9,441 nucleotides of DNA, taken from assembly GCA_900554895.1 (NCBI GenBank), contig USIX01000085.1, forward strand, positions 1-9,441. Reading direction: 5' to 3'. Below, piece by piece: positions 1-6,403 of the stretch. Numbering within the stretch: position 1 is the stretch's first letter; each line of letters starts with the position of its first letter. The notes beneath the pieces are model-generated. The model did no database searches. It had not been told where the DNA came from and saw only the letters and a list, made by a program, of their open reading frames with translations. Source of the stretch: an uncultured Megamonas sp. Lineage in GTDB: Bacteria; Bacillota; Negativicutes; Selenomonadales; Selenomonadaceae. The translations under genes were made by a program, and so were the position numbers.

Positions 1-1
1 T

Positions 2-361
2 GCTAAGATGAGCAATCAGATTGCGATTGCCTCCAATATGATGGGGGTGTGCGAAGCGATTGCTTATGCTAAAAAATGCGGTTTAAATCCGCAGGATTTA
101 TTGAATGTAATTTCCACAGGAGCAGCCGGTTCATGGTCGCTTTCCAATTTAGCGCCGCGTATGCTTAAAGGCGATTTTGCACCGGGATTTTTTATTAAGC
201 ATTTCATTAAGGATATGAAGATTGCGCTGGAATCGGCCAAGGAAATGAATTTGGATTTGCCGGGCTTAGCTTTGGCGGAAAAATTATATGAAAAGTTAGC
301 GCAAAAAGGCTATGAAAATGACGGAACGCAGGCATTATTAAAATACTATGACGTACAATAA
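2..361 (+). CDS. NAD(P)-dependent beta-hydroxyacid dehydrogenase (3-hydroxyisobutyrate dehydrogenase family), C-terminal part
   Basis: The gene is 5'-partial: the frame is open to the window edge, so the ATG at 8 is an internal methionine. The visible 119 residues are the all-helical C-terminal domain (NAD_binding_11 type) of the 3-hydroxyisobutyrate / tartronate-semialdehyde / glyoxylate reductase family. The first codons read AKMSNQIAIAS, matching the family's K-x-x-N motif. The lysine at bases 5-7 should be the catalytic lysine and the Asn three residues later the substrate-binding one. The N-terminal Rossmann domain that binds NAD(P)H lies outside the window. The family reversibly oxidises short beta-hydroxyacids in the cytoplasm; the exact substrate cannot be told from this half. 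The stop lies inside the recQ start region, giving a 14-base overlap and suggesting one transcript. Confidence 0.85.
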   Translation, partial: AKMSNQIAIASNMMGVCEAIAYAKKCGLNPQDLLNVISTGAAGSWSLSNLAPRMLKGDFAPGFFIKHFIKDMKIALESAKEMNLDLPGLALAEKLYEKLAQKGYENDGTQALLKYYDVQ

Positions 362-2117
362 GGCTAAAAGCATTTTAAAGAAGTTTTATGGGTATAATGA
401 TTTCCGTCCCGGACAGCAAAAAGTAGTACAAAGTATTTTGAGCGGACAAGATACGGTAGCGATTATGCCGACCGGTGCAGGAAAATCAGTCTGTTTTCAA
501 ATTCCGGCACTTTTATTTTCCGGTGTAACGCTTGTTGTATCGCCGCTTATATCGCTGATGAAGGACCAGGTGGACAGTCTGCGCCAGATAGGCATTTCAG
601 CTGTATACATCAACAGTTCCGTAAGCAGAGCGGAACTTATGGAAAATCTGCGGGGGATTGCAGCCGGTTTTTATAAGATAATTTATATTGCACCTGAAAG
701 GCTGACGCCGGAATATCTGCCGGATACATTTAAAAATTTGAATATAAGCATGATTGCCGTTGATGAGGCACACTGTCTGTCGCAATGGGGGCATGATTTT
801 CGCCCGAGTTATAAAAACATACTGACTTTTATGCAGTCGTTGCCGGTAAAACCGCTTATCGGTGCGTTTACGGCAACAGCGACGCCGGAGGTTAAAGAAG
901 ATATTATAAAACTTCTGGGGCTTAATAATCCGAATGTTTTTGTAACGGGTTTTGACCGTGAAAATCTGTATTTTTCCGTTTTGCGCGGTGAAAACAAAGA
1001 TAAGTTTGTTGTGGATTACGTGAAGAAGCATTTGACTGAAGCGGGTATTATTTATGCCGGTACGCGTAAAGATGTGGATGCGCTGCAGGTTCTGTTGGGA
1101 GTAAAAGGTATAAAGGCGGAGCGGTATCATGCAGGAATGACGGATGAAGAAAGAAATAAAGCACAGGAAAAGTTTCTTTATGATGATGTTTCTGTGATAG
1201 TGGCGACAAATGCTTTCGGTATGGGAATAGATAAACCGAACGTCCGTTACGTAATTCATTATAATATGCCGAAAAATATTGAGGCTTATTATCAGGAAGC
1301 CGGCAGAGCCGGCAGGGACGGTTTGCCCGGGGAATGTATTTTATTGTACAGTCCGCAGGACACGCAGCTGCAGAAATTTTTAATAGGCAAATCCGTAGAA
1401 AGTGAAATACGTCAGCAGCTGGAATATAAAAGGCTTCAGTCCATGGTGGATTACTGCCATACGCCGCAGTGTCTCAGAGCGTTTATTCTGCATTATTTCG
1501 GTGAAACGGATACGAAAAAGACGTGCGATAACTGTTCCAACTGCAAAATGGACGGAGAGCTTGTCGATATTACAATCGATGCGCAGAAAGTTCTGTCCTG
1601 TGTATATCGTGTGCATGAGCGGTTCGGCGTAAAAATGGTTGCAGAGATTTTGAAGGGTTCTAAAAATGCTCGTATGAAACAATTTCATTTTGAGCGATTG
1701 TCGACGTATGCCTTAATGAAAGAGCGTACAGTGAAACAGATAAGTGATTTGATTTTGCGTCTGGCGGCAATGCAATATGTAAATATTACAGAAAGCCAGT
1801 ATCCGGTGCTACAGCTTAATGCACTGTCGTGGCAGGTGTTGCGCGGTCAAAAGAAGGTATGGCAGAAAGTCGTAACCGTGAAAAAATCTGAAATTAAAAA
1901 TGATTTGTTTGAAAAATTGCGTCTGGTACGCAGGGAACTGGCAATAAAGGCCAATTTGCCGCCGTATATGATTTTTTCAGATGCAACGCTAGCACAAATG
2001 GCACAGGACAAACCGTCGTCCGTAGAAGAAATGAGCCAGATTAAAGGCGTAGGCGAGTTTAAGCTGAACAAATACGGTGATGATTTTTTAAGGGTAATAA
2101 AAAATTTCATGTCTTAG
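348..2117 (+). CDS. recQ: ATP-dependent DNA helicase RecQ
   Basis: This encodes a 589-aa 3'-5' superfamily 2 DNA helicase acting in recombination and replication-fork repair. The Walker A motif TGAGKS is at residues 42-47, motif Ia (SPLISLMKDQ) near 65-74, and the DEAH box at 139-142. The DEAH box is followed by the RecQ aromatic-rich loop HCLSQWGHDFRP. TATAT lies near 175-179, and the motif V/VI block ATNAFGMGIDKP...QEAGRAGRDG near 286-325. A zinc site follows with Cys375, Cys393, Cys396 and Cys399, then an RQC winged helix (about 405-505) and a C-terminal HRDC domain (about 515-589). All domains are present and the length is normal. The ATG at 348 fits the family N-terminus (KKFYGYNDFRPGQ), but the nearest purine-rich stretch is about 15 bases upstream. 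It overlaps the preceding gene by 14 bases, so translation is probably coupled. Confidence 0.97.
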   Translation: MTYNKAKSILKKFYGYNDFRPGQQKVVQSILSGQDTVAIMPTGAGKSVCFQIPALLFSGVTLVVSPLISLMKDQVDSLRQIGISAVYINSSVSRAELMENLRGIAAGFYKIIYIAPERLTPEYLPDTFKNLNISMIAVDEAHCLSQWGHDFRPSYKNILTFMQSLPVKPLIGAFTATATPEVKEDIIKLLGLNNPNVFVTGFDRENLYFSVLRGENKDKFVVDYVKKHLTEAGIIYAGTRKDVDALQVLLGVKGIKAERYHAGMTDEERNKAQEKFLYDDVSVIVATNAFGMGIDKPNVRYVIHYNMPKNIEAYYQEAGRAGRDGLPGECILLYSPQDTQLQKFLIGKSVESEIRQQLEYKRLQSMVDYCHTPQCLRAFILHYFGETDTKKTCDNCSNCKMDGELVDITIDAQKVLSCVYRVHERFGVKMVAEILKGSKNARMKQFHFERLSTYALMKERTVKQISDLILRLAAMQYVNITESQYPVLQLNALSWQVLRGQKKVWQKVVTVKKSEIKNDLFEKLRLVRRELAIKANLPPYMIFSDATLAQMAQDKPSSVEEMSQIKGVGEFKLNKYGDDFLRVIKNFMS

Positions 2118-2161
2118 GCATGAATTTTAAATATATATAAGAGAATTAAGGGGGATTTTTT

Positions 2162-3679
2162 ATGATGGATCCGATTTTGAAATTGCAAAACGGCAGTGAT
2201 GTGCGTGGTGTAGCAGTAGAAGGAGTGGCAGATGAACCGGTTACATTGACGCCGGAATATGCCAATCGCATTGTGCAGGCATTTGTGCAGTGGCTGGCGC
2301 AAAAAAGTGGCAAGCCGGCAGGTGAACTGAAAATTGCTGTGGGCCATGATTCAAGAATTTCTGCTCCGATGCTTAAACAGCAGGCATTAATGGCAATTAC
2401 GGCGCAGGGTGCAACGGCAGTTGACTGCTCCATGGCGACAACCCCGGCTATGTTTATGTCACTCGTTTTTCCGGAAACGCAGTATGACGGTTCGATGATG
2501 ATTACAGCAAGTCATTTGCCGTTTAACAGAAATGGTATTAAATTTTTTGAACCGGTAAACGGCGGTATGGAAAAAGCCGACCTTACAGATATGCTTAAAA
2601 TTGCTTGCACTTTGCAGGAAAAAACGGCTGATATTTCTGCTGTGGAAAAATTTGATTTAGTTTCGCTGTATGCAGAAAATCTCTGCCAGAAAATCCGTGA
2701 AGGTATAAATAGTGAAGAAAATTATGCTCAGCCCCTTACAGGCAATCATATCGTAGTGGATGCAGGCAACGGTGCAGGCGGATTTTTTGCAGAAAAAGTT
2801 TTGGCAAGACTCGGTGCTGATACGACTGGCAGCTTATATTTAGAACCGGACGGACATTTTCCAAACCACATCCCTAATCCGGAAAATAAACAGGCTATGG
2901 ATGCAATCCGCGGTGCCGTACTGGATAATAAAGCCGATTTAGGCCTGATTTTCGATACGGACGTTGACCGCATGTCAGCTGTGTTCAGCGACGGACGCGA
3001 AGTTAACCGCGATGCGCTCATTGCCATGATGGCGGCTATTTTAGCGGAAGATTATCCGGGTTCAACGATTGTTACAGACTCTGTAACTTCTGAAAAATTG
3101 ACGGCGTTTCTGGAAGGGGAACTGAAGCTGAAGCATCATCGTTTCCAACGCGGCTATAAAAACGTAATCAATGAATGCAAACGATTAAACGAAGCAGGCA
3201 CGGTTTCGCCGCTTGCCATTGAAACAAGCGGACACGGTGCGCTTAAAGAAAATTATTATCTTGATGACGGAGCATATATGGCTGTAAAACTTTTAATCGC
3301 TGCCGCTAAAACGAAAGCACAGGGCAAAACATTAAACAGTCTTATCGAAAAACTTCAACCGCAGTTTGAAACAGCAGAATATCGTCTGAAATTGAAAGGT
3401 GAAGATTTTAAAGCGTATGGAGCAAACGTACTCAGCGTGTTTAAACAGAGAGCTGAGGAAAAAGGCTATCATATTGTAGAACCGAATTATGAAGGCGTAC
3501 GACTCAGTTTTAAAGGTGAAGCAAATGGCTGGGCGCTGCTGCGTCAATCCCTGCATGACCCGAATATGCCGCTTAATGTGGAAGGAGACGGCGAAGGCGA
3601 CTGCGCTAAAATTACGGTTATGATGAAGGAACTTTTAGGCGGTTTTGACCAGCTGGACATTTCTGTATTGGATAAATAA
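2162..3679 (+). CDS. Phosphomannomutase/phosphoglucomutase (alpha-D-phosphohexomutase)
   Basis: This encodes a 505-aa cytoplasmic enzyme that interconverts hexose 6-phosphates and 1-phosphates (glucose and/or mannose), feeding sugar-nucleotide and envelope polysaccharide synthesis. The phosphoserine loop is TASHLPFNRNG with Ser117. The Mg2+ loop is DTDVDR (265-270). A sugar-specificity loop ETSGH lies at 354-358, and RGYK at 330-333. The C-terminal phosphate loop, usually R-x-SGTEP, appears as LLRQSLHDPNMPLNVE, so it keeps R, S and P but not GTE. This form, with TASHLP instead of TASHNP, marks a separate clade that also includes plant PGM-like proteins. An AAGGGGGA ribosome site (2148-2155) sits 6 bases before the first of two adjacent ATGs (2162 and 2165), favouring 2162. 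It starts 44 bases after recQ and ends at a strong terminator. Glucose versus mannose preference cannot be read from sequence. Confidence 0.93.
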   Translation: MMDPILKLQNGSDVRGVAVEGVADEPVTLTPEYANRIVQAFVQWLAQKSGKPAGELKIAVGHDSRISAPMLKQQALMAITAQGATAVDCSMATTPAMFMSLVFPETQYDGSMMITASHLPFNRNGIKFFEPVNGGMEKADLTDMLKIACTLQEKTADISAVEKFDLVSLYAENLCQKIREGINSEENYAQPLTGNHIVVDAGNGAGGFFAEKVLARLGADTTGSLYLEPDGHFPNHIPNPENKQAMDAIRGAVLDNKADLGLIFDTDVDRMSAVFSDGREVNRDALIAMMAAILAEDYPGSTIVTDSVTSEKLTAFLEGELKLKHHRFQRGYKNVINECKRLNEAGTVSPLAIETSGHGALKENYYLDDGAYMAVKLLIAAAKTKAQGKTLNSLIEKLQPQFETAEYRLKLKGEDFKAYGANVLSVFKQRAEEKGYHIVEPNYEGVRLSFKGEANGWALLRQSLHDPNMPLNVEGDGEGDCAKITVMMKELLGGFDQLDISVLDK

Positions 3680-3685
3680 CTGAGA

Positions 3686-3723
3686 AATAAGCCATTAGTT
3701 TTAGCTAATGGCTTATTTTTTTT
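3686..3723 (+). terminator. Intrinsic terminator after the phosphohexomutase gene
   Basis: A perfect 13-bp inverted repeat (AATAAGCCATTAG at 3686-3698 and its complement at 3705-3717) flanks a 6-base loop. The T-run continues to 3723. It starts 6 bases after the stop codon and closes the dehydrogenase-recQ-mutase unit. Confidence 0.95.
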
Positions 3724-3732
3724 CTAAAGTAA

Positions 3733-3762
3733 TTGTTTATCAATCCTTTTTAATGATATAAT
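3733..3762 (+). promoter_or_regulatory. Probable sigma-A-type promoter of gltA, extended -10
   Basis: A perfect TATAAT (3757-3762) preceded by TG-A gives an extended -10, TGATATAAT. A weak -35 (TTGTTT, 3733-3738) lies 18 bases upstream. It sits just after the upstream terminator and about 40 bases before the gltA start, so it fits as the sole promoter of that gene. Confidence 0.75.
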
Positions 3763-3791
3763 TAAAATAAATAATTAAGGACTAAATCCAT

Positions 3792-3799
3792 AGAGGTGA
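3792..3799 (+). promoter_or_regulatory. Ribosome binding site fixing the gltA start at 3805
   Basis: AGAGGTGA at 3792-3799 lies 5 bases before the ATG at 3805. The possible GTG start at 3796 is inside this Shine-Dalgarno sequence and has no site of its own, so the ATG is preferred. Confidence 0.85.
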
Positions 3800-3804
3800 A
3801 TTAT

Positions 3805-5175
3805 ATGTCAAATGCAGAGGAAAGGTATATAGAATATGATGCAAACGGTTTTACGCTGCGTGAAGCGATTGTTGAGGCCAAACGCTGTTTAAACTGTAAA
3901 AAACCTATGTGCCGTACAGGCTGTCCTATCAGCAATAATATTCCGGAATTTATTCATGCACTGGCGCAGGGCGATTTGGGTCAGGCCAGTGTCATTATTG
4001 CCGAACGCAGTAATCTTCCGGCTGTATGCGGCCGTGTTTGTCCGCATGAACGGCAATGCGAAGGTTCATGTATTCTCGGCAGAAAAGGTCAGGGAATTAG
4101 AATTGGCAAGCTGGAACGTTTTATTGCCGATATGGACGGAGAACTGGAACTGGTATCGCCAAAAGTAGCCAAAGCGCAGCCGGGCAATATTGCCGTAATC
4201 GGTTCCGGACCTGCCGGACTTACGGTAGCCGGTGACTTGGCTAAAATGGGCTTTAAAGTTACGGTATTTGATTCTCATCCGGAAGCCGGCGGCGTACTGA
4301 TGTACGGTATACCGGAATTCCGCCTGCCAAAACAGGTAGTGCGCCGTGAAGTAAAGAAAATAAAAAAATTGGGCGTGGATTTTCGTTTGAATATTATGGC
4401 AGGCGTGGACATAACGGTGGACGATATGTTTGCACAGGGTTTTGATGCAATTTTTATCGGTACAGGTAATGCACTGTCAAAATCACTGCCGATTGAAGGC
4501 GTTAATCTGCCGGGCGTTGTACAGGCAACATATTTTCTGCAAGTAGTGGAACTGGCCAGTTGCGGTGAAATAGACGAAAGAGAAATTCCGATTAAAGCGG
4601 GAGAAGATGTACTTGTCATCGGCGGCGGCAACACGGCTATGGATGCGGCAAGGACGGCTATGCGTCAGGGAGCAAGAAGCGTGACGATTGTAAATCGCCG
4701 TCGTGAAGAGGATATGGCTGCTTTGAAATCAGAAATAGAGGCGGCTAAAAATGAAGGAATTACAGTAAGACCGCTTTTGGGACCGGTAGAAATTACAGGT
4801 GAAAATAATAAAGTAACAGGTCTTACCTGCTGTGTGCGTAAATATGATGATGAGGCGGATAAAGTAGTTGATACGGAAGAGCAGCTGCATTTGACAGCCA
4901 ATAAAGTTATCATAGCCATAGGTCAGAAACCGGCCAGCAGAATAGTAGATTCGACGACGGGCATTGATGTGGATAAAAACGGTTATGTAATTACGCGGGA
5001 AAAACCGTACGGTATGACAATGCGTCACGGCGTTTTTTCCGGCGGCGACGTAGTAAACGGACCGGCAACGGTTGTCGTTGCAATGAAAGATGCGCAGAAA
5101 GTGGCACGCGGCATAGCACAATATGTGGAAGCAAAAAAATTGATGGAAGAATGCGGCATGAATATGGCCGATTAA
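3805..5175 (+). CDS. gltA: NADPH-dependent glutamate synthase small-subunit-like FAD oxidoreductase (GltA/NfnB/SudA type)
   Basis: This encodes a 456-aa cytoplasmic iron-sulfur flavoprotein. The N-terminal domain has eight cysteines in the family pattern (Cys28, 31, 36, 40 and Cys75, 79, 85, 89), expected to ligate two [4Fe-4S] clusters. An FAD Rossmann motif, IGSGPAG, is at 132-138, followed by EAGGVLMYGIPEFRLP. An NADPH Rossmann motif, GGGNTAMD, is at 273-280, and the closing FAD motif FSGGDVVNGPATV is near the C-terminus. The length matches the roughly 450-aa family annotated as homotetrameric NADPH glutamate synthase, which overlaps NfnB and sulfide dehydrogenase alpha subunits. The gene lies alone between two terminators. 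No large GltB subunit and no NfnA/SudB partner is adjacent, so the true electron acceptor is undecided. The fold and cofactors are confident; the glutamate synthase reaction is not. Confidence 0.9.
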   Translation: MSNAEERYIEYDANGFTLREAIVEAKRCLNCKKPMCRTGCPISNNIPEFIHALAQGDLGQASVIIAERSNLPAVCGRVCPHERQCEGSCILGRKGQGIRIGKLERFIADMDGELELVSPKVAKAQPGNIAVIGSGPAGLTVAGDLAKMGFKVTVFDSHPEAGGVLMYGIPEFRLPKQVVRREVKKIKKLGVDFRLNIMAGVDITVDDMFAQGFDAIFIGTGNALSKSLPIEGVNLPGVVQATYFLQVVELASCGEIDEREIPIKAGEDVLVIGGGNTAMDAARTAMRQGARSVTIVNRRREEDMAALKSEIEAAKNEGITVRPLLGPVEITGENNKVTGLTCCVRKYDDEADKVVDTEEQLHLTANKVIIAIGQKPASRIVDSTTGIDVDKNGYVITREKPYGMTMRHGVFSGGDVVNGPATVVVAMKDAQKVARGIAQYVEAKKLMEECGMNMAD

Positions 5176-5200
5176 AAATAAAATATTGTAGAAACGAAAT

Positions 5201-5248
5201 AAAGCGGTGATATTTATATCTGTATGTTTATAAATATTGCCGTTTTTT
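5201..5248 (+). terminator. Intrinsic terminator after gltA
   Basis: The arms 5204-5218 and 5229-5243 pair over 15 bp, including three G-U pairs, around a 10-base loop. Flanking A and T bases extend the stem to 5201 and 5246. The right arm runs into six Ts (5243-5248). It lies 26 bases after the gltA stop. Confidence 0.85.
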
Positions 5249-5250
5249 AT

Positions 5251-5279
5251 TATACAAAATAGAATAAAAGTGATAAAAT
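5251..5279 (+). promoter_or_regulatory. Candidate promoter of the RpiR-family regulator
   Basis: An extended -10, TGA-TAAAAT (-10 hexamer 5274-5279), lies 17 bases after TATACA (5251-5256, 4 of 6 matches to TTGACA). An alternative is TTGCCG (5237-5242) with TAGAAT (5260-5265), also at 17 bases, but its -35 overlaps the terminator stem. The region is AT-rich, so either match could be chance. Confidence 0.4.
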
Positions 5280-5327
5280 AATAAACGATTTTTTATATTA
5301 AAACTAGGAAAAGGGAAGTGATTTATT

Positions 5328-6170
5328 ATGGCAAGTTTGGTGAAAATTTTGCAGGAGCAAAAGGGATTTTCCGAATCCGAATCGATAATCGCAACATATT
5401 TATTAGCAAATTTTCGCAAATTGGCCGGAATGTCTACACGTGAATTGGCAAGAAATGCGTATACGAATTCAGCGGCTATAGTCCGTTTTAGTCAAAAGCT
5501 CGGTTTTACCGGTTATACAGAATTTAAAGTTCAGTTTTTGGCGGAAATGATGCAGTATATAAATCATCCTTCAAGCAATGACCTTATGGTATCCACTCAT
5601 GACAGTATTCATGCTTTGATTGAAAAAGTTACTGCAATAGAAATAAATACGCTTAAGCATACAAGAACCATGTTGGAACCGGAGGCTTTTTTAAAGGCAT
5701 TACCTCTTTTTTCAAAATCGGAACATATCGATTTTTATGCTATGGACAATAATTTGGATATAGCAAGAATGGCGGCAGCTGGTTTTATTATGGCTAATAA
5801 ATCTTCAAGTGTTCATTCTTCCATGACCATGCAGTACCTACAGGCAACGGGAGGGGGTAAAAGTCATTTAGGATTTTTTATAAGTAGGACGGGAAACAAT
5901 AGAATGCTTCTGGATATAGCGCGTCTGTTAAAGATGAAAAACAGTCCGCTTATTCTAATCACGGCTAATGAAAATTCGGAGCTGGCGGCATTGTCCGATG
6001 TTACTTTTACGGTTGCCAGTGTGGAAAATATGGAAGAGCTGGGACCGCGTGTATTTTTATTGGGAGCAAAGTATGTTACGGATATTATTTTTGCCATGCT
6101 CATGACAAGACTTAATTATAATGAGGCGCGTCAAAAGGAACAGTGGTTGAGCAAAACTTTTCGGTATTAA
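5328..6170 (+). CDS. RpiR/MurR-family transcriptional regulator (HTH + SIS domain)
   Basis: This encodes a 280-aa DNA-binding regulator. The N-terminal RpiR helix-turn-helix covers about residues 1-76, with the typical core MSTRELARNAYTNSAAIVRFSQKLGF at 35-60. A C-terminal SIS (sugar isomerase) domain at about 130-265 normally binds a phosphosugar. Here the SIS loops are unusual. The first, usually G-x-G-x-S, reads FYAMDNNLD (136-144), and the second, usually S-x-SGxTxE, reads ISRTGNNR (185-192). Ligand recognition may therefore differ. The start has a good site, AAGGGAAGTG, at 5311-5320, 7 bases before the ATG. The next gene is a PTS sugar permease in the same direction, 233 bases on. That pairing is common for RpiR regulators controlling adjacent sugar genes, so it is the likely regulator of the permease. 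Repressor or activator mode is unknown. Confidence 0.9.
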   Translation: MASLVKILQEQKGFSESESIIATYLLANFRKLAGMSTRELARNAYTNSAAIVRFSQKLGFTGYTEFKVQFLAEMMQYINHPSSNDLMVSTHDSIHALIEKVTAIEINTLKHTRTMLEPEAFLKALPLFSKSEHIDFYAMDNNLDIARMAAAGFIMANKSSSVHSSMTMQYLQATGGGKSHLGFFISRTGNNRMLLDIARLLKMKNSPLILITANENSELAALSDVTFTVASVENMEELGPRVFLLGAKYVTDIIFAMLMTRLNYNEARQKEQWLSKTFRY

Positions 6171-6231
6171 TTTTTTTATTAATATTAGAAATGTTATATA
6201 GTATTTTTATATATTTTCAGATTATTTGTAT

Positions 6232-6278
6232 CATTGCTACGAGAAAGAGTTTTTTGCGAACGCATTCTTGTAGCAATG
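6232..6278 (+). repeat. Long imperfect inverted repeat / stem-loop between rpiR and celB
   Basis: CATTGCTACGAGAAAG (6232-6247) pairs with CATTCTTGTAGCAATG (6263-6278). There are 14 consecutive pairs including one G-T, one mismatch, then a final G-C, around a 15-base loop. It starts 62 bases after the rpiR stop and ends about 20 bases upstream of the celB -35. Only TTTC follows the right arm, so it is a poor classical terminator. It could still be the 3' end of the rpiR transcript, or a protein-binding palindrome upstream of the celB promoter. Confidence 0.7.
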
Positions 6279-6299
6279 TTTCATAATCATTTACAGCTA

Positions 6300-6328
6300 T
6301 TGAAACGGTACTATTCCGGTGATATATT
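6300..6328 (+). promoter_or_regulatory. Probable sigma-A-type promoter of the PTS permease gene
   Basis: TTGAAA (6300-6305, 5 of 6) and TATATT (6323-6328, 5 of 6) are separated by 17 bases. TG-A directly before the -10 makes it an extended -10. Transcription should begin near 6335, leaving a leader of about 70 bases that contains the 24-bp palindrome at 6352-6375. Confidence 0.75.
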
Positions 6329-6351
6329 AAAAACAACCTTAAGGAAAGCTC

Positions 6352-6375
6352 CTTGAAAATGTGCACAATTTCAAG
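6352..6375. promoter_or_regulatory. 24-bp palindrome, candidate operator in the celB leader
   Basis: The arms CTTGAAA and TTTCAAG surround a perfect TGTGCACA core, with only one mismatched symmetric pair in 24 bases. It lies about 17 bases downstream of the predicted transcription start and 15 bases before the ribosome site. That is where a repressor could block transcription, and the adjacent RpiR-family protein is the obvious candidate to bind it. No second copy was seen upstream of rpiR or the porin gene. Confidence 0.6.
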
Positions 6376-6390
6376 AAAAATAAATTTAAA

Positions 6391-6395
6391 AGGAG
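6391..6395 (+). promoter_or_regulatory. Ribosome binding site fixing the celB start at 6404
   Basis: AGGAG at 6391-6395 is 8 bases before the ATG at 6404. The in-frame TTG at 6353 lies inside the palindrome and has no correctly spaced site, so the shorter protein is preferred. Confidence 0.9.
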
Positions 6396-6403
6396 AATTC
6401 CAA

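Noticed and set aside
597..1259. 220-aa minus-strand frame inside recQ
   Set aside because: It is antisense to an unmistakable helicase coding region and has no recognisable domain; it is a shadow frame.
2108..2122. CATGTC-TTA-GGCATG hairpin at the recQ stop as a terminator
   Set aside because: The stem is only 6 bp with one G-T pair and overlaps the stop codon, with no real T-run after it. recQ and the mutase gene may be co-transcribed.
3796..3804. GTG start for gltA at 3796
   Set aside because: The GTG is part of the AGAGGTGA ribosome site that serves the ATG at 3805.
6165..6184. TATTAAT/ATTAATA hairpin at the rpiR stop as a terminator
   Set aside because: It is a pure A-T stem of 7 bp with the Ts in the loop, so it would be too weak.
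6301..6314. Catabolite-response (cre) site near the celB -35
   Set aside because: TGAAACGGTAC resembles a cre, but the CG is out of register with the consensus, so the match is not supportable.
6353..6403. TTG start for the PTS permease at 6353
   Set aside because: It falls inside the 24-bp palindrome and lacks a spaced ribosome site. AGGAG before the ATG at 6404 is far better, and the extra residues do not resemble an EIIC N-terminus.
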